Shown in pieces: positions 8,831 through 18,354 of a DNA stretch of 64,000 bases. A program made the position numbers and the translations under genes. Source of the stretch: a candidate division WOR-3 bacterium (GTDB taxonomy: Bacteria; Hydrothermota; Tepidihabitantia; Tepidihabitantales; Tepidihabitantaceae); contig JBDRTY010000001.1 in NCBI GenBank assembly GCA_039801085.1, forward strand, positions 124,001-188,000. The letters are read 5' to 3'. How positions within the stretch are numbered: the stretch's first letter is position 1; every line of letters begins with the position of its first letter. The notes below the pieces were generated by a model. That model saw only the letters and a list, made by a program, of their open reading frames with translations, had not been told where the DNA came from and did not search any database.

Positions 8831-11806
8831 CTAACGGACGAGTATTGCCCGTTCGGTTGTGTTCATTCCCGGTGTCTGGAGCCGGATGAAGTAGACACCA
8901 GGGGTAAGTCCTTTTGCGGACCAGCGGAATTCATTTGTGCCCGGTTGCGCGGTGCCTTCGTAGATTGAGCCTACCGTTCTGCCGGAGATGTCGTGGACCG
9001 TCAGCCGGACCGGTCCGGCAGCAGGCAGGTTGAGCCGGATCGTCAGGTTGCGGGTGAAGGGGTTGGGGATGATGGAGAGGGGGGAGTTGAGCGGTGCCGG
9101 TGCAGATGCCAGTTCGGAAATTGCCACATTCCGGTCAAACCAGGACTGGGCGCTGTCCGCATTTGCCCGCGCCGAGGTCTCGTCCGCACCACCGACAAAG
9201 GCAACCGCAAACCGGTAGGTCTGACCGACCGGCAGATCAAACGGACCGCTGGAGACCAGCACTGACCAGTCATAAGCCCGGTTGGAGTTGCGCTGGACAA
9301 TCGTGCCGTTGAGGAAGCGGAATTTCATATTGTCGGTCATTGCCGAGTCCGGATAGACATAGATCGCATGGTCAACTCCAGAGAGGTTGGCAAAGGACTG
9401 GGGCGCGAGAATCTTGACACCGACGGTCGGGTTGGCGGTGGTGGACTGGCGCATGTAGGTGAAGCGGCGGACCGTGTCGGAGAACAGGGTGTTGGTGGTG
9501 GAGGAGGAGCCGATGTCAAAGTCGGCGAAGATGCCGGCATAAAGACCGTTGACCGGGTTTGAGCCCTGGTTCTGGATGTCAAAGACCATGACCACAAAGT
9601 CGTCGTAGCCGGGCTGGGCGCTCATATAGGTGTTCTGGGTGATCTTCAAGCCTTTGGGTGTCGGATGTCCCGCATCGGAATAGGAGCCGCGGAAATGTTC
9701 ATCACCATAGACCGGCGGTGTGACCGGACGCAGACTGTCAACCGGCCGGAGGTCGGTGTTGGGGGTTCCGGATGCAGGATTGCCGTAGTGGTGATCTGCT
9801 ACATAGGAGGGCGAGTTGCCAACTGCAAAGCTGCCGTAATAAAGGGCGGTCGCTGAGGTTTTGGGATAACAGAAGCCGGAGCCGGAGCCGTCCGGGATGT
9901 CATAACCGATTGAGCCCTGACAGGAGACGGTCAGTTTGCAGTAGCCGGTGTCATGGGTCATGAGCAGCTGACCCGGAATCGGCGGTTCACCAATGATGAG
10001 GCTGATTCTGAACTTCGTTGCATAGTCGGCGCTGTCGCCGGAGACAAACAGGGTGCAGGGGATGGTGGTGCCGGGCGGAATGGTGCTCAGGGCTGAGACT
10101 GCCAGCGGGTCGGTGGTGTTGGTCCGCTCCTCGCCCGACGGGATGTTGCCCCAGGTGGCAAGCGAGTCGGTGACCGTCAGCCGGCTGTCATAGGCACGCA
10201 GAATGCCGCTGGTGTTGTTGCAGGCAGCACCACCGGAGTTGCGCAGGGTGATGCGCAGCCGCGCCTGTTCACCCGGGTCAACCCGGCCGTTGTTGTTGCC
10301 ACCAGGCGGCGAGTCGTGAATCGCAATCGTGCGCAGGACCAGCATCGGACCGCCCGAGCCGGTGATGTAGTTGACCGCTGCCAGCGCATCAATTCTGCCC
10401 GCACCGAAGTCATTGTCCTTGCCGCCAGGTCCCAAGTCCACCGCGGTCACCTCAAGGATTGAGTCCACCACCGCCGGGGTCAGGTTGGGGTTCTTGGAGA
10501 GCATCAGGCAGACCGTGCCCGCAGTGTGCGGGGTCGCCATTGAGGTGCCGTCCATGCTGGTGTAACCGCCGCCAACCCGGCAGGAGATGACCGCCACCCC
10601 GGGCGCACTCACATCCGGCTTGGTCAGTCCGGGCGGATAGACATAGTCGTTATAGGGCGCAACCGTGCCCCAAGTGACCGGACCCCGGCTGGAGAAGGAG
10701 GCGATCGCATCGGTTGAGTCGGTCGCACCGATCGAGATGATCCCGGAGAGGGTGCCGGTGCCGGTGTTCTGCGGGTTCCACCAGGGCGGCGGCACATTAC
10801 CCGGACAGCGGCAGGAGTTGGGCGGAGTGAGACTGCGCTCGTTGCCCGCCGCCACAATCTGGATCACACCCGCCGCATTGACATTGTCCGCCACCTGCCG
10901 CCAGGTCGCCTGGTGCGGGTTCCAGGAAAGCATCCAGCCCAAGGACATCGTGTAGAGGTCCGCACCGTTGGCCGGTGAGAGCGGGGGCGAGACCACAAAC
11001 TGCATCGCCTGCCAGCACTGGCTCTCCGCCACCGAGTCCGCTACCGTCCGCACCCGGCAGACCATGATCCGGGCATCCGGCGCCACCCCGCACTGGGTGC
11101 CCGAGGTGCCATCACTGGCAACCGTGCCTGCCGTATGGGTGCCATGCCCGTTCTGATCCATCGGGTTGTTGTTGTTGCTCTCGAAGTTCCAGCCGTGATA
11201 GGGGTAGTTGGGGTCCTCCCACATGTGGTCTGCCAGGTCGGGATGGGTGTAGTCACAGCCGGTATCAATGTGCCCGCAGACCACACCCTGCCCGGTGTAG
11301 CCCTGTGCCCAGACCTCAGGCGCCCTTATCTTGCGCACACCCCAGGTCGCATCATACTGCGGCTCTGCGGGCGCACCCGGCTTCTCGAGCAGGTCCGGAC
11401 ACCAGGCAAGATCATAGTTGACATAGTGGACATCTGCCCGCTGCGAAAGCTCCCGGATCACCGCCGGCGTCGCCTCGCAGGCAACCGCATTGACAATCCA
11501 GATCGAGCGGATGTCCCGGACCAGGCCCTGTTGCTCCTTCTCCTCGAGATAGCTCAGGATGGAGGACTGCTCCCTTCGGGCAAACTCGCCGAGAATCTCT
11601 GCCACCCGCACCCGGCGCTCCCGCCGGCTCAGACCGTCAACCTGCGAGAAAAGCAGCCGGGTGTCATACTGGTTTTTCAGAACGATGTGAACCGGCAGCT
11701 TCTGGTCAGCCGCCGCGGTGCTCAGATGCCGCTCCAGCTCCGGACTGATCATCCCGAAGCCGAAGGCAAGGAGCAGAAGTAGAGTTGTCATGATGGTTTT
11801 TATCAT
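8831..11806 (-). CDS. Secreted subtilisin-like serine protease (S8) with C-terminal sorting-like domain
   Basis: 991 residues. A signal peptide (about residues 1-22) and a propeptide-like region (about 25-135) precede the peptidase S8 domain. The catalytic residues are in place: Asp181 (HIDTG), His221 (HGTHTAG), oxyanion Asn322 (AAGNE) and Ser422 (GTSMATPH). CARDB/Ig-like domains and a long beta-rich region fill residues about 490-900. The last 80 residues (PNPFTRNLTIRL, DISGRTVGSI, GVYFIRLQ, ending AILVR) are a FlgD-like/type IX sorting-type domain. The gene has its own promoter, a ribosome site (GAGGAG) and a strong terminator, so it is a monocistron. It is likely an extracellular or surface protease for protein degradation. 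Confidence 0.95.
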   Translation of the reverse strand: MIKTIMTTLLLLLAFGFGMISPELERHLSTAAADQKLPVHIVLKNQYDTRLLFSQVDGLSRRERRVRVAEILGEFARREQSSILSYLEEKEQQGLVRDIRSIWIVNAVACEATPAVIRELSQRADVHYVNYDLAWCPDLLEKPGAPAEPQYDATWGVRKIRAPEVWAQGYTGQGVVCGHIDTGCDYTHPDLADHMWEDPNYPYHGWNFESNNNNPMDQNGHGTHTAGTVASDGTSGTQCGVAPDARIMVCRVRTVADSVAESQCWQAMQFVVSPPLSPANGADLYTMSLGWMLSWNPHQATWRQVADNVNAAGVIQIVAAGNERSLTPPNSCRCPGNVPPPWWNPQNTGTGTLSGIISIGATDSTDAIASFSSRGPVTWGTVAPYNDYVYPPGLTKPDVSAPGVAVISCRVGGGYTSMDGTSMATPHTAGTVCLMLSKNPNLTPAVVDSILEVTAVDLGPGGKDNDFGAGRIDALAAVNYITGSGGPMLVLRTIAIHDSPPGGNNNGRVDPGEQARLRITLRNSGGAACNNTSGILRAYDSRLTVTDSLATWGNIPSGEERTNTTDPLAVSALSTIPPGTTIPCTLFVSGDSADYATKFRISLIIGEPPIPGQLLMTHDTGYCKLTVSCQGSIGYDIPDGSGSGFCYPKTSATALYYGSFAVGNSPSYVADHHYGNPASGTPNTDLRPVDSLRPVTPPVYGDEHFRGSYSDAGHPTPKGLKITQNTYMSAQPGYDDFVVMVFDIQNQGSNPVNGLYAGIFADFDIGSSSTTNTLFSDTVRRFTYMRQSTTANPTVGVKILAPQSFANLSGVDHAIYVYPDSAMTDNMKFRFLNGTIVQRNSNRAYDWSVLVSSGPFDLPVGQTYRFAVAFVGGADETSARANADSAQSWFDRNVAISELASAPAPLNSPLSIIPNPFTRNLTIRLNLPAAGPVRLTVHDISGRTVGSIYEGTAQPGTNEFRWSAKGLTPGVYFIRLQTPGMNTTERAILVR

Positions 11807-11865
11807 TTGCGCTCCTCTGGTTTGTTTGATCGGTTTTCCATTTTATCGAGCCTGACTTTAATTAG

Positions 11866-11893
11866 ATTATATCCGGAAGATTTGTCGGGTCAA
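11866..11893 (-). promoter_or_regulatory. Sigma70-type promoter of the subtilase gene
   Basis: On the minus strand TTGACC (11888..11893), 16 bp, TATAAT (11866..11871). The leader is about 50 nt and ends in a GAGGAG ribosome site. Confidence 0.7.
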
Positions 11894-11898
11894 TTTTC

Positions 11899-11927
11899 TT
11901 GACTGAGGTCAGGCGCAAGGGCAAACT
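11899..11927 (+). promoter_or_regulatory. Leaderless-type promoter of cutA
   Basis: TTGACT (11899..11904), 17 bp, CAAACT (11922..11927), then 6 nt to the GTG at 11934. It is divergent from the subtilase promoter, with only 5 bp between the -35 boxes. Confidence 0.45.
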
Positions 11928-11933
11928 TTTAAG

Positions 11934-12281
11934 GTGAGGTATCTGCAGGTCTTTGTCTCGGTACCGGACCGAAGAACCGCCAGCCGGATCAGCCGGATGC
12001 TGCTGGCGGAACGGCTGGCAGCCTGTGTACAGATTTTAGGTCCGATTGTCAGCAGTTACTGGTGGCAGGGGAAGATCGAGCAGAGCCGGGAGTGGCTTTT
12101 GGTGATTAAAACGGACCGGGCGCATTACCCCCTTCTTGAGAGGCGGGTCCGGGAGATGCATCCGTATCAGGTCCCCGAGATCATTGCAATGGTCATCAGT
12201 GCCGGGTATCAGCCATATCTGAAGTGGCTGAGTGCGGAATTAATCCCGGACAAAAGTAAATTTCCGGGCAGGAGGATTTGA
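11934..12281 (+). CDS. cutA: CutA-family divalent cation tolerance protein
   Basis: A 115-residue trimeric PII-like fold protein. Family features seen are the N-terminal VFVSVPDRRTASRISRMLL strand-helix, AACVQILGPIVSSYWWQGKIE, EWLLVIKT, and HPYQVPEIIAM. CutA proteins are linked to metal tolerance, but the molecular role is still unclear in most species. The start is a GTG 6 nt after a -10 box. The stop codon overlaps the ATG of the HEAT-repeat gene (TGATG). Confidence 0.92.
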   Translation: MRYLQVFVSVPDRRTASRISRMLLAERLAACVQILGPIVSSYWWQGKIEQSREWLLVIKTDRAHYPLLERRVREMHPYQVPEIIAMVISAGYQPYLKWLSAELIPDKSKFPGRRI

Positions 12282-13912
12282 TGCCGGTCAGCCGGCTGAT
12301 TCTGGAGCTGAGCCATCCAGAACCGGCGGTTCGGCGTGCTGCCGCCCGTGAGCTCGCCCGGCTTGATCCGGAGACAGCCGCAGGTGCGATCGTCTTTCTG
12401 CTGAAGGACCCGGAGCCGGAGATCCGCCGGGAGGTGGCGGGAATTTTAAGCCGGCTCGGCAGGACAGCCGAGGAACCGGTGGCACGGTATCTTTCAACCT
12501 GGGAGGGACCGCTTGAGTTGTGGGTAATAGAGCTTGTCGGGGAGCTGAAGCTGGCTGATGGGGTGGATTATCTCCTCAAGCATCTGAACGAACCGGAGCC
12601 GATGACAAGACGGGCGATCGCAGTGGCACTGGGCAGGATTGGTGCTGCTTATGCAGATGCGCCGGGGATCACCAGTACCCGGGCACTTGAAGGACTGCTG
12701 GAACTGCTGCGGGATTTGAATCCCGAGGTGCAGGTCGCAGCCGCCGAGGCGCTTGCCGGACTGAGCAGGCAGGAGGCGGTTAATCCGCTCCTTGATGAGT
12801 TGCAGGATGAAAATCCGCAGGTGCGCCGGGCAGCAGCAGTCGCACTGGGAAGAATCGGGGTGCCGGTTGCTGCTGCTGAACTGGTTCGACTGGCAAACAA
12901 TGATCCGTTTGCTGAGGTGCGCCAGGCAGCACGGGAGGCGCTGGAGCGGATTTCGGACCGTTCGGTGCGTTCACTTTTGGAGGCGTTGACTGCTGAGAAT
13001 TTGGATGAGCGGGAAGCGGCGCTGCGTCAGCTTCTGGATGCTGGTCCAGCGGCGTTGCCGCCGTTAATCCGGCTGGCAGGGAGTGATGATTCCGGCATCC
13101 GCCGGCTGGTTGCCTGGGTTCTGGGCATGCTCGGGGAAGAGGCGGGACTGGCCACTCTGTTTCTGCTGACTGAAGATTCAGAAGGTGGCGTCCGGCTGGC
13201 GGCGATTCAGGCGCTAAGCAGAATCCGGCATCTGCGGGCAGCGGAGCGGCTGAGCCGGTTGCTGGAGGATGCGGATCCGAAAATCGCCGGTATGGCAGCC
13301 AACGCCCTGGAAAGGCTGGGAGAGCTGGCAGTAGAGCCGGTTTTCGGAATACTGACTCATCAATCACCCGATGTCCGGGTGCGGGCAATTGATGTGCTGG
13401 GCCGGCTCAGACATGAGGGGGCGGTGGAACGGCTCATCAGCGGTCTTGATGATTCTTCATACTGGGTCAGACTGGTTTCGGCGCAGGCGCTGGGTGAAAT
13501 TGGCGATGTGCGGGCGGTGCCGGCGCTGATTGAGCGTCTTGATGACCCGGACCGGCTGGTAAGGGCGATGTCCGCCGAGGCACTGGGCAAGTTGAGAGAT
13601 TACCGGGCGAGCATGAAGCTGCTGGAGCGGGTGGAAGATGAAAGTGATCTGGTGCGGGCGAATGTTTTTCTGGCACTGGGAAGGATCGGCAATCCGATTG
13701 CGGTTCCTTTTCTGATGAAGGCGCTGGACGATCCCGAAGTCCGGGTCCGGCTGGCGGCAATTGAGGCGCTGGGATTGTTACGGGCAAAGGCGGCAAGAGA
13801 GAAACTCAGGGCGATTGCCCGCCCCTGGCCCTGGAGCCGGGAGCCGGGAAGAGTCAAGGACGCAGCACGCTGGGCACTGAGTATGATTGATTCCTCCGGG
13901 ACAGTTATTTGA
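12281..13912 (+). CDS. HEAT-repeat protein
   Basis: 543 residues made almost entirely of about 31-residue HEAT/PBS-lyase-like repeats, with the recurrent pattern DPxxxVRxxAxxALGxIG (for example NPQVRRAAAVALGRIG and DPEVRVRLAAIEALG). Such alpha-solenoids act as binding scaffolds. No signal peptide and no catalytic motif are visible. A GGAGG site 5 nt upstream supports the ATG at 12281. It is translationally coupled to cutA and overlaps the end of convergent ftsY by 8 nt. No specific function can be assigned. Confidence 0.88.
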   Translation: MPVSRLILELSHPEPAVRRAAARELARLDPETAAGAIVFLLKDPEPEIRREVAGILSRLGRTAEEPVARYLSTWEGPLELWVIELVGELKLADGVDYLLKHLNEPEPMTRRAIAVALGRIGAAYADAPGITSTRALEGLLELLRDLNPEVQVAAAEALAGLSRQEAVNPLLDELQDENPQVRRAAAVALGRIGVPVAAAELVRLANNDPFAEVRQAAREALERISDRSVRSLLEALTAENLDEREAALRQLLDAGPAALPPLIRLAGSDDSGIRRLVAWVLGMLGEEAGLATLFLLTEDSEGGVRLAAIQALSRIRHLRAAERLSRLLEDADPKIAGMAANALERLGELAVEPVFGILTHQSPDVRVRAIDVLGRLRHEGAVERLISGLDDSSYWVRLVSAQALGEIGDVRAVPALIERLDDPDRLVRAMSAEALGKLRDYRASMKLLERVEDESDLVRANVFLALGRIGNPIAVPFLMKALDDPEVRVRLAAIEALGLLRAKAAREKLRAIARPWPWSREPGRVKDAARWALSMIDSSGTVI

Positions 13913-14756
13913 TGAGCGCCCGGGCGTATTCCTGCGGGTTGAACTGCTCGAGGTCATTAAGCCCCTCACCGGTGCCGACAAAGAGGACCGGAAGTTTGAG
14001 CTCGATGACCACCGGGATGATGATTCCGCCGCGGGCAGTTCCATCCAGTTTGGTGATGATAATGCCGGTGAGGCCGAGACGCTGATGAAAGATTTCTGCC
14101 TGGCGGAGTCCGTTCTGGCCCACGGTCGCATCGAGTACAAGCCAGATTTCCTCCGGTGCACCCGGTTTGACCTTGCTGCAGACCCGTTTGATCTTTTCCA
14201 GTTCTGCCATCAGGTCCTGGCGGGTATGGAGCCGGCCGGCGGTGTCGACCAGCACCGTGTCAAACTGCTGCTGGCGTGCCCGGGTTATGGTATCAAACAC
14301 AACCGCTCCCGGGTCCTGGCCTTTCTGCGAGTGGACGATTGCGACCCCCGCCCGCTCCGCCCAGATGCGCACCTGTTCCGAAGCGGCGTCGCGATAGGTG
14401 TCAGCGGCAGCGATGATGACCCGTCTGCCCCGGGCGGCATAGTAATGGGCCAATTTCCCCACGGTGGTTGTTTTGCCCGAGCCGTTGACCCCGACGATCA
14501 TGATCACTACGGGAGTTTCCGGTGACGGGCGGTTACCGCGATCGGTTCCGCTCAAGAGCCGGATAATTTCCTGTTCCAGCGCCGCCTGCGGGTTTTCCTC
14601 CGCCCGGTTGAGACGGTCCAGCAGCTGAGCGGTGGCGCGGGCGCCGACATCCGCGCTGATCAGGGCGGCTTCCAGTTCCTCCAGGTTGAGCGTTTTGGCG
14701 GTGATCAGCCGGGAGAGGAGTTGGCGAGTCCGGGCAAGTGTTTCCCGCAGTCCCAT
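13905..14756 (-). CDS. ftsY: Signal recognition particle receptor FtsY
   Basis: The SRP receptor GTPase that docks ribosome-nascent chain-SRP complexes at the membrane. It is 283 residues: a short N domain, then the G domain with GVNGSGKTTTVGKLA, DTYRDAASEQ, VDTAGRLHTRQDLMAEL, TKLDGTARGG and GTGEGLNDL. There is no acidic A domain, so this is the short form. The gene lies 3 nt after smc in the same transcript. Its partner RNA is also in this window (41335..41609). Confidence 0.96.
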   Translation of the reverse strand: MGLRETLARTRQLLSRLITAKTLNLEELEAALISADVGARATAQLLDRLNRAEENPQAALEQEIIRLLSGTDRGNRPSPETPVVIMIVGVNGSGKTTTVGKLAHYYAARGRRVIIAAADTYRDAASEQVRIWAERAGVAIVHSQKGQDPGAVVFDTITRARQQQFDTVLVDTAGRLHTRQDLMAELEKIKRVCSKVKPGAPEEIWLVLDATVGQNGLRQAEIFHQRLGLTGIIITKLDGTARGGIIIPVVIELKLPVLFVGTGEGLNDLEQFNPQEYARALIK

Positions 14757-14759
14757 GGG

Positions 14760-17700
14760 TTAATTTTCGGGCAGGGGCGATGCCGGGTTGTTCCGGCGGT
14801 AGTCTGCAAGGCTCACGGAAATGAGTTTTGAGACCCCGGGCTGTTCGGCAGTTACACCGAAGATGACATCAGCCCGTTCCACCGTTGCGCGGTTATGGGT
14901 AATGATTATCACTTGGGTCTTTTCGGTCATCCGTTTGAGGTAGTCGGCAAAACGGCTGACATTGGCGTCGTCCAGGGGGGCATCGATTTCGTCCAGAAAA
15001 CAGAAGGGAGCGGGTTTCACCCGGTAGAAGGCGAAGAGGAGTGAGATCGCCAGCAGTGCCTTTTCGCCGTCCGAAAGCTGCTCCAGCCGTTTCGGATTTT
15101 TCCCCCGGGGGCGGGCAATGATGGCGATTTCAGACTGGAGCGGGTCCGCATCATTAACCAGAACCAGATCGGCATCCCCTTCCAGAAACAGTTCCCGGAA
15201 GACCTGCTGAAAATGAAGCCGGACTTCCCGGTAGGTATTGAGAAACTGTTCCCGGGCGTGCCGGTCAATTTCCTTTAATGACTCTTCCAGATTCTGTTTT
15301 GCCTGCAGGACATCGTCCCGCTGGAAGAGCAGGCGTTCAAGGTCCTTTTTTTCCTGTTCATACTCTTCTGCTGCCAGTGGATTTACCGGACCCAGGGCGG
15401 CAAGCCGGCGACGAATTTCCTCCAGCCGGTTCAGTTCATCGGCTGATTCTGCCGGTGCCGGACTGAACTGGCTGAGATCGGCACCCAGGGATTTGGCCTC
15501 ATCAAGCAGGGCACGGACTCGGGTTTCCAGTTCGGCGCGCTGGAGCCGGTATTCCAGAAGCCGGTTCTGGTTATTCTGTTGCTGGTTCCGTAACTCGGCA
15601 ATGTTTTTTTCCAGTTCGGCGGTGGCTGCGGAAACATCGTCAAGGTTGAAGCGGGCATAACTCTGCTCGGCTTCGGCAAGCTGCGCCTGGAGCTGATTGA
15701 TGGCAGTGTTTAACTGCTCGCGGCGGTCCTTCAGCTGCTGCTGGCGTTCGTGATGGCGGGTCATGGTGGCGGTAATTTCCCTGATCCGCCGGGATTTGTC
15801 CTCAATGGACTGTTTGATATGGCTCATTTCGGTTTCCAGATGCCGGACCCGGGCCCGTTGTTCTGCCAGCTGAGCCAGCAGTTCGGATGCGGCCTTCAGT
15901 TCGTTTTTAACCTGCTGTTCGGCGGTGTTTGACCGCTGTTCCAGCCCGGCGAGTTTCTGTTCGGACTGCTCAATCGCGGTGCGGAGTGCGGTCAGCTCCT
16001 GCTGATGTTCTGCCAACGCAGTGGTTATGGAGCCGGTTAATCCGTTCAGCCGGCGGATTTCCGCATTCAGGCGTTCGTATTCCCGCTGCAGTTCCGCGGC
16101 AACACCGGCAGTGGTGCTCAGCCGGGATTCCAGAGCATAAAATTCTCTTTCTGTCAAGCGAAGTTCACTTTCTGCCTGGTCCAGCTGAGCCTGCAACTGG
16201 AGGCGCTGTTCGTTGAGGTGGGCAGCGGTCTTTTCAATCGCTGCAAGCCGTTCATTGAGTGCGGCAGTGCTGTGCTCGAGTTCCCGGATTCTGCTCAGGA
16301 TGACCATACTGCCTGCCTGTTCACCGGCAAGCACGAGCCGGCCGTTACCGAGATAGGCATAGCCGTCAGCGGTGACGAAACGGGACGCCGGATACTTTTC
16401 AATCATTGACCCGAGAGATTCACTGTTGCGGAGGGCAGCAAAAGATTCCAGCAGTGACCGCAGCAGGGCAGGGGCACCGGTACGGAGTCGGACAAACTGG
16501 TGGAGCGTGCCGATGATCGCCGGATCCGCGGGGGGCGGGCTTTCGGGTACAGGTGCGGTCGCCAGTGAGTTTATGAGCAGGCCGAAACGCTCAGTCGGGA
16601 AGCGGTCAAGAAGCCGCTTCAGTTCCGCCGGTTGAATTGTCTCGGTGTTCAGGAAGTCGAGCAAAAAGTTGAATGCTGCCTCGCAGGCACGTTCCCAGCC
16701 CGGGTCCGGTTCGAGCCAGTCGCTCACCGGAGTAACATCGCCCAGTATTTCCCTTGCGCCCGCCAGCACCGAGCGGGCAACCCGGGTTTCGAGCCGGGCA
16801 ATCTGGGCAGCGTTACCGGTCCTCTGCTCCTCGAGGTGGCGTTGTTCCCGCCCGAGCTCTGCCAGTTGCCGTTCAATGGCAGCGAGTTCCTGCTGCCGGA
16901 GTGTTGACTGCTGTCGCTGGTAGTCGAGCTGATTTTTTAAGTGCTCGAATTCACTCTGCAGTGTGTTGCGGTCCGTTTCTGCCTGATTCAGTTGCTGGCG
17001 GAGGCGGCGGGCTTCTTCAGTCAGGCGCTCAGTTGTTGTTTTATTATTTGCCAGTTCTGCTTCGAGGCGGATGATTTTTCCCCGGAGTTGCTGTTCATTT
17101 TCCCAGAGCTGACGCAGCCGGTCGCGCTCCTGTTCTTCCTCCTGGCGGGAAGTAATAACTGTGGTTTCCTGCTGCCGGCTCTCAGTCTGCAGGTGCTGCA
17201 GTTCAGCCTCCTGTTTCCGCAGGGTGGAATTGGCGTTTTCCAGCTGGTTAAGTGCGGTGTTAAATATCTGTTGCAGTTCGTTGATTTCCTGTTCCAGCCG
17301 GGTCTTCTCCTTTTGCAGTTCCTCTGAGGTACGGTCAAGAAATTCAGATTCCTGCTGTTCCATCAGCAGTCTTGCCTGCAGTTCCGCCAGTGTCTGGCGG
17401 CGCTGATTTAATTCATTGAGTGCCTGCTCCCGTTCACTCTGGATGCCGACCAGCCGGGAATGAAGCTGACGGAGTTCTTCCTCCTGATGCCGGATCTGGA
17501 GGGTAAGTTCGGCAGCGGCGTCCTCAAGTTTCCGGATTTCCTGTTCGTTTGCGGCAAGCTGTTCGTTTAATTCCCGGTATGCCTGCTGGAGTTCCCGGAG
17601 TCGGAGCTGGCTTTCTTCCTGTTTGAGTCGCTGGTAGACCCGGAGCCGGGCGCTCTGGCGCTGGAGGCTGCGCACAATTCTTTCCCGTTCGGCAATGATA

Positions 17701-18263
17701 TCCTCCAGCCGGGTTAAATCGGTCTGGGTAAGAGTTAATTTGCGCTGGCACTCTTCTTTGGAGTCGCGGAATTTGGCTAAAGTCGCCGCCTCTTCAAACA
17801 TCTGACGGATGTTGCCGGCGATTATTTCGCGCATCTGGCGGAGATCAAAAATCGAGTAGGCTTTCGTGCCGATGCCGGTGGAGAGAAACAGGTCCTGAAT
17901 GTCACGAAGCCGGCAGGGCTGGCGGTTCAGATAGTATTCACTCTCACCGGAGCGGAAATAACGGCGCCGGATTTCCACTTCCGAACCGAGTGCGGGCTGA
18001 TCTTCGGTGGAGAGGATGAGGCGGACCTCGGCAAAGTTTACCGGCGGCAGCTGCGCGGTGCCGGCAAAAATCAGGTCTTCATTTTTTGCACAGCGGAGCA
18101 CTGCGAACGACTGTTCGCCCAGCACCCAGCGCAGTGCATCGAGAACATTGGATTTGCCGCAACCATTCGGTCCGATGATACAGTTCATTCCTGGTGCAAA
18201 GCGGAGGGTTGTTTTTTCCTGGAAGGATTTGAATCCTAAGAGCTGAAGTTCCTTGATATACAC
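14760..18263 (-). CDS. smc: Chromosome segregation protein SMC
   Basis: A 1167-residue condensin ATPase. The N-terminal head has Walker A GPNGCGKSN near residue 35. Two very long coiled coils rich in Gln/Glu/Arg/Leu flank a hinge at about residues 500-650. The C-terminal head carries the signature LSDGEKALLAISLLF (Asp in place of the common Gly) and Walker B FCFLDEIDAPLDDAN. The start is a GTG 9 nt after a -10-like box. It heads the smc-ftsY operon. ParA and ParB, which load SMC at origins in other bacteria, are encoded about 2.5 kb away. Confidence 0.97.
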   Translation of the reverse strand: MYIKELQLLGFKSFQEKTTLRFAPGMNCIIGPNGCGKSNVLDALRWVLGEQSFAVLRCAKNEDLIFAGTAQLPPVNFAEVRLILSTEDQPALGSEVEIRRRYFRSGESEYYLNRQPCRLRDIQDLFLSTGIGTKAYSIFDLRQMREIIAGNIRQMFEEAATLAKFRDSKEECQRKLTLTQTDLTRLEDIIAERERIVRSLQRQSARLRVYQRLKQEESQLRLRELQQAYRELNEQLAANEQEIRKLEDAAAELTLQIRHQEEELRQLHSRLVGIQSEREQALNELNQRRQTLAELQARLLMEQQESEFLDRTSEELQKEKTRLEQEINELQQIFNTALNQLENANSTLRKQEAELQHLQTESRQQETTVITSRQEEEQERDRLRQLWENEQQLRGKIIRLEAELANNKTTTERLTEEARRLRQQLNQAETDRNTLQSEFEHLKNQLDYQRQQSTLRQQELAAIERQLAELGREQRHLEEQRTGNAAQIARLETRVARSVLAGAREILGDVTPVSDWLEPDPGWERACEAAFNFLLDFLNTETIQPAELKRLLDRFPTERFGLLINSLATAPVPESPPPADPAIIGTLHQFVRLRTGAPALLRSLLESFAALRNSESLGSMIEKYPASRFVTADGYAYLGNGRLVLAGEQAGSMVILSRIRELEHSTAALNERLAAIEKTAAHLNEQRLQLQAQLDQAESELRLTEREFYALESRLSTTAGVAAELQREYERLNAEIRRLNGLTGSITTALAEHQQELTALRTAIEQSEQKLAGLEQRSNTAEQQVKNELKAASELLAQLAEQRARVRHLETEMSHIKQSIEDKSRRIREITATMTRHHERQQQLKDRREQLNTAINQLQAQLAEAEQSYARFNLDDVSAATAELEKNIAELRNQQQNNQNRLLEYRLQRAELETRVRALLDEAKSLGADLSQFSPAPAESADELNRLEEIRRRLAALGPVNPLAAEEYEQEKKDLERLLFQRDDVLQAKQNLEESLKEIDRHAREQFLNTYREVRLHFQQVFRELFLEGDADLVLVNDADPLQSEIAIIARPRGKNPKRLEQLSDGEKALLAISLLFAFYRVKPAPFCFLDEIDAPLDDANVSRFADYLKRMTEKTQVIIITHNRATVERADVIFGVTAEQPGVSKLISVSLADYRRNNPASPLPEN

Positions 18264-18272
18264 TTAGCTTTA

Positions 18273-18301
18273 ATGATATACCGCAGTTTACCTCGAGTCA
18301 A
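18273..18301 (-). promoter_or_regulatory. Promoter of smc-ftsY, leaderless type
   Basis: On the minus strand TTGACT (18296..18301), 17 bp, TATCAT (18273..18278), then 9 nt to the GTG of smc. There is no Shine-Dalgarno sequence. Confidence 0.5.
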
Positions 18302-18302
18302 C

Positions 18303-18334
18303 TATAAAAAACCGGGCTCAGTTTGAGCCCGGTT
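18303..18334 (-). terminator. Rho-independent terminator of the selenoprotein gene
   Basis: An 11-bp perfect stem (arms 18324..18334 and 18310..18320, AACCGGGCTCA) with a 3-nt loop, followed on the minus strand by a run of T. It lies about 20 nt after the stop codon at 18355 and just upstream of the smc promoter. Confidence 0.9.
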
Positions 18335-18354
18335 AGAATCAGGAGGTAGTTTTA

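Noticed and set aside
12281-13912. HEAT repeats as a DNA-level tandem repeat or CRISPR-like array
   Set aside because: Repetition is at protein level only; the nucleotide units diverge and there are no constant direct repeats with spacers. No CRISPR array was seen anywhere in the window.
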